A stretch of DNA of 64,000 nt. It comes from Halichondria panicea. Taxonomy: Eukaryota > Porifera > Demospongiae > Suberitida > Halichondriidae. The DNA lies in NCBI RefSeq assembly GCF_963675165.1, contig NC_087385.1, positions 3,906,501-3,970,500 of the forward strand. The letters run 5' to 3'. Shown here in pieces: positions 22,160 to 32,599 of this stretch; the stretch's first letter is position 1; each line of letters begins with the position of its first letter. Under the pieces are notes generated by a model. The model was not told where the DNA came from. It did not search any database and saw only the letters and a list, made by a program, of their open reading frames with translations. A program made the translations under genes and the position numbers.

Positions 22160-22520
22160 GGCTCCCGAGACTGCTCCTGCTGGAGATGCAGGTCAAGACG
22201 CGATTGACAAGTTTGCAGGCAGGAAAGACAAAGCTCTTTGCTTTAGTGGTAGATCTATTGTCCGTGGAGCCCTCGTTGTTGTACTTGCTGGGGGAACCGG
22301 TTGCAGTATGGAAGAAGCTCGGTGATCAGTTTCAGAAAAAATCATGGGCTAACAAGTTGGAGTTGAGACGCAGGTTGTATTCGTTGAAACTTGATGAAGG
22401 TGGCTCGGTGCAGGCACATATCAAAACAATGATGGAGGTTTTTGAAGGACTCTCGGTAGTTGGTGATCCGATTTCAGAGGAAGACCGTGTTGTGCACCAC
22501 GGTATGACATACTCGTACTG
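22160..22520 (+). pseudogene. Copia-type retrotransposon gag relic
   Basis: The frame reads WKKLGDQFQKKSWANKLELR, then RRLYSLKLDEGGSVQAHIKT, then MMEVFEGLSVVGDPISEEDR, which is characteristic of the gag region of Ty1/copia elements. It breaks off after about 22500, and the upstream codons (MAPETAPAGD...) are in a different frame. No protease, integrase or reverse transcriptase follows, and no LTR was seen. Confidence 0.7.
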
Positions 22521-23205
22521 TAACATGGTTTACGTACACTCAACTGCCATATACTCCTCTTTATGTACTCCATGGTGGATCAAGTGAAGAGTGTGAGCTA
22601 GATGACTAATATGTACACGCATTATAGAATGTCTACTTCTCAGCACAGGAACAATGGCTAATATCCAGCTATCCCAACAATGCAACAGACGAGACTGGAC
22701 AGCGTGAGGTAAGGGTTTAAACCCTCTTTTTGTCTTATAATCTTGTCCTACTAACAGGACTGGAGTGTATATCTGCTCATTCAAGCGTTGTTTTTGGTAG
22801 CTCAGAGGCATCAAGAGAATCCACGTTTCTCAAGCAAGATTTACCTGAGTTACAAATAAAGTTACGAGGGGCCTAGAATCAGCGAGGTCCAGCAGCCGCT
22901 CTAATTTGAGACATTCAATCATCCTGAAGTTGCCCTGGGTCACTATAATCGTGTTGCAGCACAACGACAACTCCCCTTGTGCTTCCTATGTGCATCTTTT
23001 GTATACTCACTCTGTGAATTTTTCCATGTCAATTATTGAAATATTTTTACCGACTACACAACGCATGCGCAGACAACTAGTACCAGGCCTAGTTGTTTGT
23101 CTAACCGTTATAAAAGCGAAAACTCGGCCTGGGATCGAGGCTAAGAACACATGATGAATGACTACAAGTGTTCTAGCTGCTGGTTCCTTTCACATCTGAG
23201 TTCCA
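22521..23205. other. Intergenic, no supported gene
   Basis: AT-rich sequence. It includes a fragment CTCGGCCTGGGATCGAGGCT near 23130 that is shared with other small repeats in the window. Confidence 0.4.
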
Positions 23206-23697
23206 CCATAGATTGAAGAGTTAGAGGGATAGGAAACAGTTGGTATTCTCGAATACATCCGTGCTACGCTGCGGTTTAATCGAGGCCATCACAACAATAC
23301 CTATTTCTACACCCAGTGCATAATAAACTGCAAGTAACTGTGCTTAGTGCGTGCAACTCACTTATATTTCAAGGTCTATACCTATTGTAGTAGTCATAAC
23401 CAGCACGCTTATAGCTCTAAAACAGCCTTGTGGGAACATGCATATACAGTAACTTTATTGGAAAGTCTCTTGGTGTGGTCAGTCATTAGCAAGTATATAC
23501 TATACACGTGGCTCATGGACTAGGCGTGTTATAAATTGCTGAAAGAGATGATGTCTCGAGGAAACACAACTTTTTTATTTTGAGGGAGTTACCCGGCATA
23601 ATAGCCTCGTTCATAGGGTGCGTAACGCGGATAGTTTTCAAGGCTCCACTGCATCACGTGCACCATTCCCGTATCCCTCTAACTCTTCAATCTATGG
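23206..23697. mobile_element. Complete ATAGATTGAAGAG-end non-autonomous element with 5-bp target duplication
   Basis: Ends CCATAGATTGAAGAGTTAG and its exact complement at 23679-23697, flanked on both sides by TTCCA (23201-23205 and 23698-23702). 492 bp, no coding sequence. Relatives: 1668-2068, 26467-26855 and 40335-40905. Confidence 0.82.
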
Positions 23698-23836
23698 TTC
23701 CACCAACACAGAGACTATTCAGAATGAGCTAACTTTGAATTTTTGCCAAGCTGTTCACACTATCTCAATCTAGTCCAAACTTGCTGAGTCAGTACATTCC
23801 TAATTGTTCTAATGAACTCTGTGTTAAGAGCTTTGG

Positions 23837-24030
23837 AAATCCTGAAAAAATCACCCTTCAATGGTGGAGTCAAGTTTTGGTGTCATTATTATGAATCTCA
23901 TTAATATTTATAATTATGAATTTCATGTTTTTGTGGAAATCCTGAAAAAAATCACCATTCAATAGTGGAGTTTTCGGGTGTCATCATTATGAATCTCATT
24001 AATATTATAATTATGAAACAATGTTTTTGT
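23837..24030. repeat. Two-copy tandem duplication of about 97 bp
   Basis: GGAAATCCTGAAAAAATCAC ... CATTAATATTTATAATTATG occurs twice head to tail with small differences. Confidence 0.85.
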
Positions 24031-24417
24031 GATGTCATCCTTAGGAATACCATTAAAATACTTGCGATATGTGTATTTCCTGTCTTGTCTTGCAAATACT
24101 GTTGTCTTGCAAAGACTGAAAACTTGGGCTGATGTCAGCACTAATACTTTGTTGCTTTATTGCTTTTGTAAAAAATGCAGGCACTCGTGCAGTTACTGGC
24201 ACAGACTCGTAATATCCCATGGGATAATGCATTTATTGCTTAGCAACCAAAATGCAGGTTGAATCTGCGCATGCGCGACATGCGGTTGTTTTGTCAACCA
24301 GAAGAATGCGTGGCAACAAAATTGAGTTTCTCCCAGTTGAAGACGAGTTTAAGAGAAAGAAAACGGCTAAAACAAAGAAATAAGACTCTAGAACATCACG
24401 AAAGCTTGCAGAAGGCT

Positions 24418-25115
24418 CAGGGGCGGATCCAGAGGTAGTTCGTTGGGTTCGTATGAACTACCCTTCCAGCTAGTCTTGACATTACTAAGTCTAGCTAACT
24501 GTACTGACAAAGTCGTACAAAGTTCTCTCCGTATAATAAAAGGGTGGGGCTGGTTCTCTCTGCATAATAAAAGGGTGGGGCTGGTTCTCTCTGCATAACA
24601 AGTAGAGGGTGGGGCTGGTTCTCTCTGCATAATAAAAGGGTGGGGCTGGTTCTCTCTGCATAACAAGTAGAGGGTGGGGCTGGCTACTGAAGCCAATTGA
24701 TTTGCACCGTGGTCAAGTGATAAATTATTATATCTAGCCATGAATCCTTGGTTTAAGAAGAGGAAAGTTTCAGGTAAGGGAGAGTGCATGGCACTGCATA
24801 TTGAATATCACTGCATACTTACATGTATAATTGCTATAATCATTAATAAATTGATGGTTAAGTTCTACAAGTCTCCTCTCTTCACCAGCCATCACCGGCT
24901 GTCTTTCCATTGGGGGTTACCACGTACTATCTCTCCTCCAGTCACAAAACCATCTCTCCTGTGTTACAAATTTTTCGAAGGTAGAAAGTGATTAATTAGT
25001 AGGCGTGGCACGTCAAAAGGGGGCGTGGTCTTCAAAAATTTCGGCGCTATGCGCCGGGTGAATTTCTTGTCCGCGAGAAAGAACCCCCCTTTCTTAAATC
25101 CTGGATCCGCCCCTG
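24418..25115. mobile_element. hAT-like non-autonomous element present only in duplication copy 2
   Basis: Ends CAGGGGCGGATCCAG and its complement CTGGATCCGCCCCTG. The 5-bp target AGGCT is duplicated (24413-24417, 25116-25120), and the uninterrupted site is preserved at about 310-318 in copy 1 (GAAGGCTACT). The interior holds about five tandem copies of GGTGGGGCTGGTTCTCTCTG (about 24540-24680). No transposase. Confidence 0.9.
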
Positions 25116-25309
25116 AGGCTACTAAAGATTTTGTAGAGAACAGACAAGGAAAAAAGACAAGAAAAACGTTGAAAAACCAGCAACCCATTTTGAAAATGGA
25201 TAGTTCTGAAGGATAAACAGTGTGTGCTTGCTTTCTATCATGCTCCAGTGTATCAGAAGAGGAAACATGGACCGCTATAGCAAAAGAAAGTGTGACAACC
25301 GTTTTGAAG

Positions 25310-26350
25310 CAAAAACGACTTACAAGAGCCACATGGTAGTGCAGTCACTTCTACATGTGCAATATTCCACTCAAAGCACTCATTCTCCCAACACTAATGC
25401 CTGTTAGATGCATTAAATATGACAGCTAAACTGAACACTGACACAACCTCCTGATCCTCAGCCTCACTGTAAAAGAACAAAGAAGTTATACAGAGCATCA
25501 AAGAGCATCAGAAAACATGATAAACATTGCATTGCGCTTGCATGATCATAAGTATTGTTTTCTTGTCTCTCACTGCTGAAAACGTTTCAAAGAATCACTG
25601 CCTAGTGTGCAATAACAAGTGTGCAATAATACTTCCGGGTGTGCGATATGGAAAAATATCTGCACACTTGGTGATGAGTCGCTTCCTGTGCAATTTGAAT
25701 GTAAAACGCTGACGTCAGCACTTATTAAAAAGCACTTTGAATGTAAAACGCTGACGTGCTTTTTAATAAGTGCTGACGTCAGCATTCAAATCGCACAGGA
25801 AGCGACTCATCACCAAGTGTGCAGATATTTTTCCATATCGCACACCCGGAAGTTATTGCATAATATTCTTATTTGGAATGCAAGATTTTTCGCAGTTTTT
25901 CAGTATATATAATATAGTGAGAGAAACGAGAAAAACAATAATTTATAGGGTGTCATACAGGATTTTGAAGTAGAGGGGGGAAATAAGAAAAAAGTTTGCT
26001 AAAAAAAAGGTAGCTGTTATTTCAATACCCTGTTAGTATGTAAAATTGCCAGCTATGGACACTCAGTCATACAACTAGTACTTGAATGCGAATTTTAGGG
26101 GGATATCCCCTTTCCCCCTGTATGACACCCTGATCAGTCTCTTTCATGTTTTCTGATGCTCTATATCACTTCTTTGCTCTTTTTCAGTGAGGCTGTGGAT
26201 CAAGAGGTTGTCAGTGTTCAGTTTAGCAGTCATAAATAATGCATCGAACAGGCATCATGCAGTGTTGAGAGAATGAGTGCTTTGAGCGGAATATTGCACA
26301 TGTAGAAGTGTACTGCACCACCATTAAGCCTGTTCAAGCCTTGTAAGTAA
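25310..26350. repeat. Long inverted-repeat element, copy 2
   Basis: Same foldback as 505-1555, with the inner palindrome at about 25612-25860. The arms remain alignable despite small indels. Confidence 0.75.
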
Positions 26351-27200
26351 CTAAAACCATGCTAAAACTCCTCTTCAGCTTCTAAAGTTGGGCTGGGCAC
26401 AACCCAGCCTATCAACCTCTAGTGTTCATCATTAGTTTTAAGGAAACACATTAGTTGTGAATTTGTCCATAGATTGAAGAGTTAGAGGGATTGGAAACGG
26501 AGTGGTGCACGTGATGCTTTTACATTGAATCTGCAATGGAGCCTCGAAAACTATCTGCGTTACGCCCTATGAACGAGGCTATTAAGCAACATTTGTGCCG
26601 GGTAACTCCCTCAAAATAAGAAAGTTGTGTTTTCTCGAGACATCATCTCCTTCAGCGATTTATAACATGCTTAGTCCATGAGCTACATGTAGTACTTGCT
26701 AATGACTGACTACACCCAGTAAAAAGAAACATTTCCATGTTCCCAAGAGCTAATGGAACATGTAGCATGTAAATTAAGCGTGCTGGTTATAATTACTACA
26801 CCTTGAAATAAGTGAGTTGCATGTTGCATTGGATGTTACTCGAGGATACCAACCATTTAGCTATAATTATAAACTGCTGTGGCTAGTATAAATACTGATA
26901 GCTAGTACTTTTCCCCGCTATAAAATCTATCCGCACACTCTTTATTCCCGTTAAAAATACACATGGGGGACAAAGAGTGTACCCTACACTATTTATATAT
27001 GGGAGACAAAGAGCGGCCCTACACTCTTTGTTTTGTACCATCCACAATGGTACAATTCTACACTTTTGTTGTTGACAAAGCAACCGCATGTCGCGTATGG
27101 GTATAGATTCAACCTGCGTTTTGGTTTCTAAGCATTATCCCATGGATACTGATGATTATCATAAGTCTGTACCTTACATATTAAACTTCTTAAAATAATA

Positions 27201-27829
27201 CAGTAGACTCTCGCAAACCTAAATAGAGCAGGATACATGAAATTTCCGGGTTAACGGATGTCATTAAAAATGAAGTCACTTGCACGTGTACAGATTATAA
27301 TTATTACTGTGGCCAAAAAGGGAAACTGCTATAGCTAGATCAGGAGCCCATAAAGAAAAGGAGCGGCTAACTTCAACGTATACTCGGGGATCACGTTTCG
27401 TAATTGCCCGTGAAACCGCACTTCCTTGTATGGAAGCGACTGAAGTGCTTGCAAACCGCAGCCCTGCATGGCGTATAACACGTGTAGGGATTCAACCACT
27501 TAAGTAACTCTGCATATATGGAAATGCGGTCATAACCACTTACGAAACGTGATCCCGTAGTTAGCCGCTCCTTCTCTTTATGGGCTCCTGGGTAGATTAA
27601 TCTTTAAGTTTTTTATCTCATTTTCTCTCCAATAGAGTGAGTCTTGTAAGCTCTTTTAGTTTTGCAGGTAGCCATTGTACTGAGAGAATGTTAGCAAAGC
27701 AAGTTAAGTGCACATGCGCACTACTCTATTCTACTGATGTGCCGTGCCCCTCCTCTTTTCCTTTTTGCCATTTTGTCCGGATTTGCGAGCTTTTGAACTA
27801 AAGGGGTCTGAATTAGCGAGGGTCTACTG
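27201..27829. mobile_element. Mariner/pogo-type element, copy 2
   Basis: Duplicate of 2279-2907 with the same TA flanks and the nested element (about 27343-27590). Confidence 0.8.
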
Positions 27830-27884
27830 TAGCACAATACTGTTGATCAGTGATTTGTTTACGAACCAGTTAGGTGACACCCAC

Positions 27885-28403
27885 CTTATCAAGTTGGTTC
27901 ACATCTGCTCCCTTGTTAATCAACAACTGTGCAGCTTCAGTGTGACCTCCCTCACAGGCAGCTAAGAGTGGGGATGTCTCATCCTGTACAAAAGATTTGG
28001 TACCTTACACTATAATTATTGTATCCTAGCAACTAATTAATTGGATGACTTGTTGTCCTTCAACTTAATCAGTGGATTTGTTTAGGAGCTACTAGCTAAG
28101 TGAAAACTCACCCTAACAAGCTGGTTCACATCTGCTCCCCCCTTGTCAATCAACAACTTTGCAGTCTCAGTGTGGCCTCCTTCACAGGCAGCGAGGAGTG
28201 GCGATGTCCCATCCTGTAACTATTATGCATTATTGTTTCCTAGTAGCATAATATTGATTCAAACGTCAAACAACAAATACAAGCCCGACCCTTATACATG
28301 TAATTACCTTAGAAATGCAATCCACACTGGCTTCATGTTCCATGAGAGATGATACTGAACGTGACCTTTCCTTACTCGCTATATTTAGTTGATCTGATAG
28401 CTC
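27885..28403 (-). CDS. Ankyrin-repeat exons 2-4 of the copy-2 CARD-like/ankyrin gene
   Basis: Exons 28403-28308 (96 bp, divergent first repeat), 28213-28112 (102 bp) and 27983-27885 (99 bp), all phase 0 with consensus acceptors and GTAATT, GTGAGT or GTGGGT donors. They correspond one by one to copy 1 except that copy 1 has an additional exon (3120-3218). The next exons of this gene are probably the degenerate unit at 21725 and the array at 16264-20955. Confidence 0.78.
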
Positions 28404-28481
28404 CTACATAGTTGAGAAAAAATATAAGATCTGACATGCATGCATGTATATTCTACGCAGACAAATATAATTTGGACTTAC

Positions 28482-29806
28482 AGCGAGAAGTCTGACCCCA
28501 ATCTCACTAAGAGCTAAGTGATGGTCTTGAGACACTGGCAAGATATATTCAGCAACAGCAGCAGAAACCATGAGGTGAAGCTCGACACAACCCTTCTTAA
28601 TTAAACAAAGCCGCAGAGCTGAAAAACGCAAACCAAAAACCTTTGCTACTTGGTTACAGAGTGCTTGCACTCCTTCCAGTGTTTCAATTTTTCCCGTACA
28701 TTTGAGAGCAAACAGTTTAGGTTTTTGCTGGACGATATAACCACTAGAATAAACCAACGGCGGAATTTGGAATACTTGTCGCTGGTAGAAAGTGTGCAAA
28801 TCCCTTAGGTATTCTTCCAGCAGCCTGTGATCCTCAGAACACCCATAGTGCTTAATAAGGTGTTCCAGTAAATGGTAGTTAAAGAACGACATGTAGTTAC
28901 TAATTCGAAGAATCGAGAACACCTCAGCTAATGAAGTAGCACCAAGTATTTTTTCTTGATTTTCTACATCAAGCAATTTTACTCCATTGTCTTCTATGAA
29001 GGCCTCAAGGCTCAAGATAGAGTCTTTAATTTCTTCTAGAGGAATATTTTTCTCCTTTAAAGATTTTCTAATAAATATCGAGAAATCAGCAAATTTAGTA
29101 ACAATTTCTTGCGTATCAGATAATAATCTTTGCTGCAAATCAATGATATCATCCTCCTCAAGACCCTTTACATCCATGTACGGAAATAGCTTGCTGTATC
29201 CTTCAATTGATCTCGTTCTATGTGGGCAACCCTCATCAGAAAAAAAGCGCTCGGGAGTGCATTCATTACAGAAAGGACAGATAAAGCTCCTTAGTTCAGC
29301 TGCAGTAGAGGGAAATGACTCGTCTCCAGAAGAATCATTGTCTTCAGTGGCGTCTGCGGGTCTTACCGTAAGTTGATGTGATGTGAGTTGTTCAGCCTCA
29401 CTACATCTTGCTTGATGTGATGCTATGTGTTCAAGCTCGGGGTCCCCAACCAGACCACATTCAGTGTCGTAGGCTTCCTGTAGTAGTCTGACAATATCGT
29501 CAGTAGAGGGGCCCTTTAGAATATTAACAAAACCATGGAATACATTGGGTGTTCAATTCGATCGATCATAGTGTCCACAAGTTTCTGTGCTTTCACTTCA
29601 TCCAATATTGACATGTTTCGGGTGAAATCGCGAACAGAAGAGGGTACATACCCCTTTGCAAAGAGGGCATCACAGATGGCGCCAGGTTGCTCTTTCACAG
29701 TAGCAATTACATTCTCATAGCACTTTCGAAATGCTAAGTACTCAGGAGTGGTGTCCCTGATAGATGATTGTTTGGGAGCACGACTTCCAGACAGTAAATT
29801 TCCCAT
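28482..29806 (-). pseudogene. First exon of CARD-like/ankyrin gene, copy 2 (4-bp frameshift)
   Basis: Starts MGNLLSGSRAPKQSS at 29806 and parallels the exon at 4152-5501 to its GTAAGT donor just after 28482. Near 29548-29552 four bases present in copy 1 (in GGGATCACGTTC) are missing. The frame is therefore lost inside the CARD-like region about 85 codons in, while everything downstream stays open in one frame. No other disabling change was seen, and the C-terminal block, the C-x2-C motif and the donor are intact. Either this copy is a very young pseudogene, an internal start (for example MDVKGLEEDD at 29177) yields a shorter protein, or the deletion is an assembly error. Confidence 0.75.
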
Positions 29807-29812
29807 TCTGAA

Positions 29813-30104
29813 TCTTCCTTTTAGAATATCGCATGCTCAATGAGGTCGTCCTCTCTACAAGTTGTGCTATCCAACGTGGTAAGGTAAGTAAATTTTATCC
29901 TCATTAATCTGCTCCTACTGTCTATAAATTTCACTCTGGTCTTATGCAGTGGTAACACATTATGGTATTTTAATTTCTATAGAAGTAAAAGATGGCTGGT
30001 AAACCTCATAGCCCAATAGGAGATAAATTAGTTCAGTATGGAATGTATTAATTAACTCAGCAAGTTTGGAGATAGCCTCGATCCCAGGCCGAGTTTTAGT
30101 TTTT
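29813..30104. other. Upstream of copy-2 gene, no supported gene
   Basis: Unique AT-rich sequence that may contain the promoter of the minus-strand gene. It ends in the fragment AGCCTCGATCCCAGGCCGAG directly before the minisatellite. Confidence 0.4.
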
Positions 30105-30415
30105 ACCCGAGGCGCGCGTGGGCGGCCACGGGTATAGTAGTCCGTTGGTCTGTTTGTTAACCCGAGGCGCGTGGGCGGCCACGGGTTATAGTAGTCGTTT
30201 GGTTTGTTACCCGAGGCGCGCGTGGGCGGCCACGGGTATAGTAGTCTGTTGGTTTGTTACCCGAGGCGCGTGGGCGGCCACGGGTATAGTAGTCTGTTGG
30301 TTTGTTACCCGAGGCGCGCGTGGGCGGCCACGGGTATAGTAGTCCGTTGGTCTGTTTGTTACCCGAGGCGCGCGTGGGCGGCCACGGGTATAGTAGTCCG
30401 TTGGTCTGTTTGTTT
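30105..30415. repeat. GC-rich minisatellite, six units
   Basis: Six head-to-tail units of about 50-60 bp, each beginning ACCCGAGGCGCG and containing GTGGGCGGCCACGGGTATAG followed by TAGTCYGTTGGTYTGTT. The termini of the GC-rich part (ACCCG ... CGGGT) are complementary. Further single units or small clusters are at 38189, 48381, 50468, 52024/54518 and 55300. Confidence 0.95.
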
Positions 30416-30431
30416 GTTTGTAATGTGTGAG

Positions 30432-31252
30432 TCTACTCACCTGCATGCCATGGCACTGCGTTTACAGCATGGATAGCCTTCATACAACAAGTTATTAATT
30501 TTAATAGTGGCAGAATTTCATGTTAAACCTTCGTTGTCAAATAAAAACGAGCAAAAGCTAAGAAGCTTGTGACTGGGTCTGCTTACCTGGATGCTCTAGC
30601 ACTGCGTTTACAGCATGGGTAGCCTCCACACAACAAGTCAGTACTTCTAATAGTGGCAGCTTTCGGTGTTAAAGCTTCGTTGTCTAATAAAAGCGAGCAA
30701 AATGTAGCTTGAACAGAACTTGCACATGCGTTACTTATAACTGAAGTGATCCTGTACCAGGTCCAGAAACAATGGAACAGGGTCACTAAAGTAGAAAGCT
30801 GTATATACCAGGAACAATATTGGAACAGGGTCACTAAACCAGAAAGCTTGCTTTAGCTGACTGGGATCCATGCAGGACCTGGAGCCATACTTCTCTGAGA
30901 CTCCATGCTTCTTTGCTGTGATCCTAATCCACAGTGCATATATTTATAGTACTACTACCTGTTCTCAAATGTTTCAGCATGCATCCAGTCTGGTTTAGTT
31001 TTATTGCTCCTGAGTTGCTGTGCAAGTCATGCATGATGATGATAACAACATCACTATATGCACTGCATTATATCAGTCTTCTGGTTTCTTTATAATCATG
31101 TCACCAGCCGAGGGTTTGCACTTTAGTGCTCTAGTTTGTTTGTTTGTAATGTGTGAGTCTACTCACCTGCATGCCATGGCACTGCGTTTACAGCATGGAT
31201 AGCCTTCATACAACAAGTTATTAATTTTAATAGTGGCAGAATTTCATGTTAA
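30432..31252. mobile_element. R repeat array 1 (Helitron-like units)
   Basis: Unit 30432-31134 starts TCTACTCACC and ends GCACTTTAGTGCTCTAG. A second unit starts at 31158 and is interrupted at 31252, resuming at 36913. The 3' end has a 5-bp-stem hairpin (GCACT/AGTGC) immediately before CTAG, and the 5' end begins TC. There are no terminal inverted repeats. Units are separated by (TTTG)n. Confidence 0.7.
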
Positions 31253-31652
31253 TCTACGGTCTACATCCTGTTGAATGTGCTGGTTTAGCTTGATTGCCCG
31301 CCCTCTAGGGCTAAGCTTGAAGAGTATTGGAGGAAAGCTGAGCACTAGACTCAAATACACAACATCATGCAAGGCACAAAAGCCTAGCCTCGAGTCACGA
31401 CTTATTTTAAAGCGGCTGAGCCTCGAGGCTAGTTAAACGTCACACTACCCTGACTGACTGAGAATCGCACTGCTAGCATGTTAAGCATTAGCTAACTCAG
31501 TCGGTCAATAACGTCTTTTTGTGATAAGGAATGCCAAAGTTGTGTAAATCTAATCATTATAGACAACGTGAGTCCACCGTACCGTGAATACGGTACCATT
31601 CCTCCAACAAAAATAAGTGTGATTAAATGAATAAATAAAACATGACTTAGAT

Positions 31653-32507
31653 CTAGTCCGTGGTAGGGGATGATAGTGTTTTTGCCATCCTTGCTATCAG
31701 AGCTGGTGGAGTACGAATGTACGTCAGGAAGGCACTGCTTTCCCATCTTCCTAACGTTTTTATCATTGAATCTTCAATATTCGCTTTGGCAGCGGTTGAA
31801 GCTGCCCCGATACGAAAACTGTGGCCAGCGTAGTGAGTATTATTCAAGCCGAGTGCCGATAAGGCTTCCCTGATGCGTGGAACAAAGCTCTGTTTTGTCA
31901 GGAACTTCCCATCGGCGTAAATAAACAAGGGGCCTGAATGTGTACCTCGAATCGCGATGTATTGTAAGAGGGCTGCTACAGGGCATAAATCGTCATCTGT
32001 TCTGCCAATTATCACAAGCGCACCTCTCCGGAATTGGTCTGTCTTGGACTGCTTCAAGGTGACAGAGATGTAGGTCGGGCCAGCATGGCTATCAACTGCC
32101 AGATCAGCAAGGAGCAGGTCCTTGTGATTGACTGCATTGGCAGACGAGCAAGTAATTTCTCCCAACCTGAAGAAACCGAAAAAGCACAAACAGCTCGCAG
32201 CCCAAAGCATGACTGTATCTTGTTTTATTGGTTCAACAGACCATAGTGCTTTTATCTGCCTCAAAATGTCTGGGGTAATAGGCAGCCTAGGTTTTTGGGT
32301 GTGAGAGATTGCTTTCTCTTTTCTAATGCCTCTCTTGACTAGCATGAATTTTTGCCAAGCCGCTTGCTGAGGTTCGGGAAAATTATGAAGGATATGCAGG
32401 TGACGCAATGCCGAGAGGTAAGAATTGATAGTGGAATATGATAGACCACTGCGAGCTAAATATGATACATATAAGCAAAGCATAGATTGAGTAATAGGGA
32501 GTGACAC
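31653..32507 (-). CDS. Tyrosine recombinase of YR retrotransposon, copy A
   Basis: A 284-codon open frame starting MSLPITQSMLCLYVSYLARS. It contains the catalytic arginine in GFFRLGEITC, the H-x-x-R box in AGHSFRIGAAS and the nucleophile tyrosine in SAFLTYIRTPP, the standard tyrosine-recombinase set. This enzyme replaces the integrase in DIRS-order retrotransposons and joins circular DNA intermediates to the genome. The core-binding part upstream of 32507 is in another frame owing to a one-base change in an A-run near 32566-32572, relative to copy B. Confidence 0.88.
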   Translation of the reverse strand: MSLPITQSMLCLYVSYLARSGLSYSTINSYLSALRHLHILHNFPEPQQAAWQKFMLVKRGIRKEKAISHTQKPRLPITPDILRQIKALWSVEPIKQDTVMLWAASCLCFFGFFRLGEITCSSANAVNHKDLLLADLAVDSHAGPTYISVTLKQSKTDQFRRGALVIIGRTDDDLCPVAALLQYIAIRGTHSGPLFIYADGKFLTKQSFVPRIREALSALGLNNTHYAGHSFRIGAASTAAKANIEDSMIKTLGRWESSAFLTYIRTPPALIARMAKTLSSPTTD

Positions 32508-32599
32508 AAACTGAGGGGGTAACCTAGCACAAAACTCACAAAACTTTTAATTCCACTTTTGTAAGTTTTTTTGGGTGGACTGAGCTAAACCTTGTTCAA

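Larger units (their letters stand above)
24105..29812. repeat. Segmental duplication, copy 2
   Basis: Direct duplicate of 1-5504. It contains the outer inverted repeat pair (about 24220-24310 with 27040-27150), the foldback at 25310-26350, the truncated element at 26467-26855, the mariner/pogo-type element at 27201-27829 and the paralogous gene start. The right boundary falls just upstream of the ATG at 29806, so the two genes have different upstream sequences. Confidence 0.93.

Noticed and set aside
30118-30476. Open frames in the GC-rich minisatellite on both strands
   Set aside because: The frames are by-products of repeat units free of stops and change frame between clusters.
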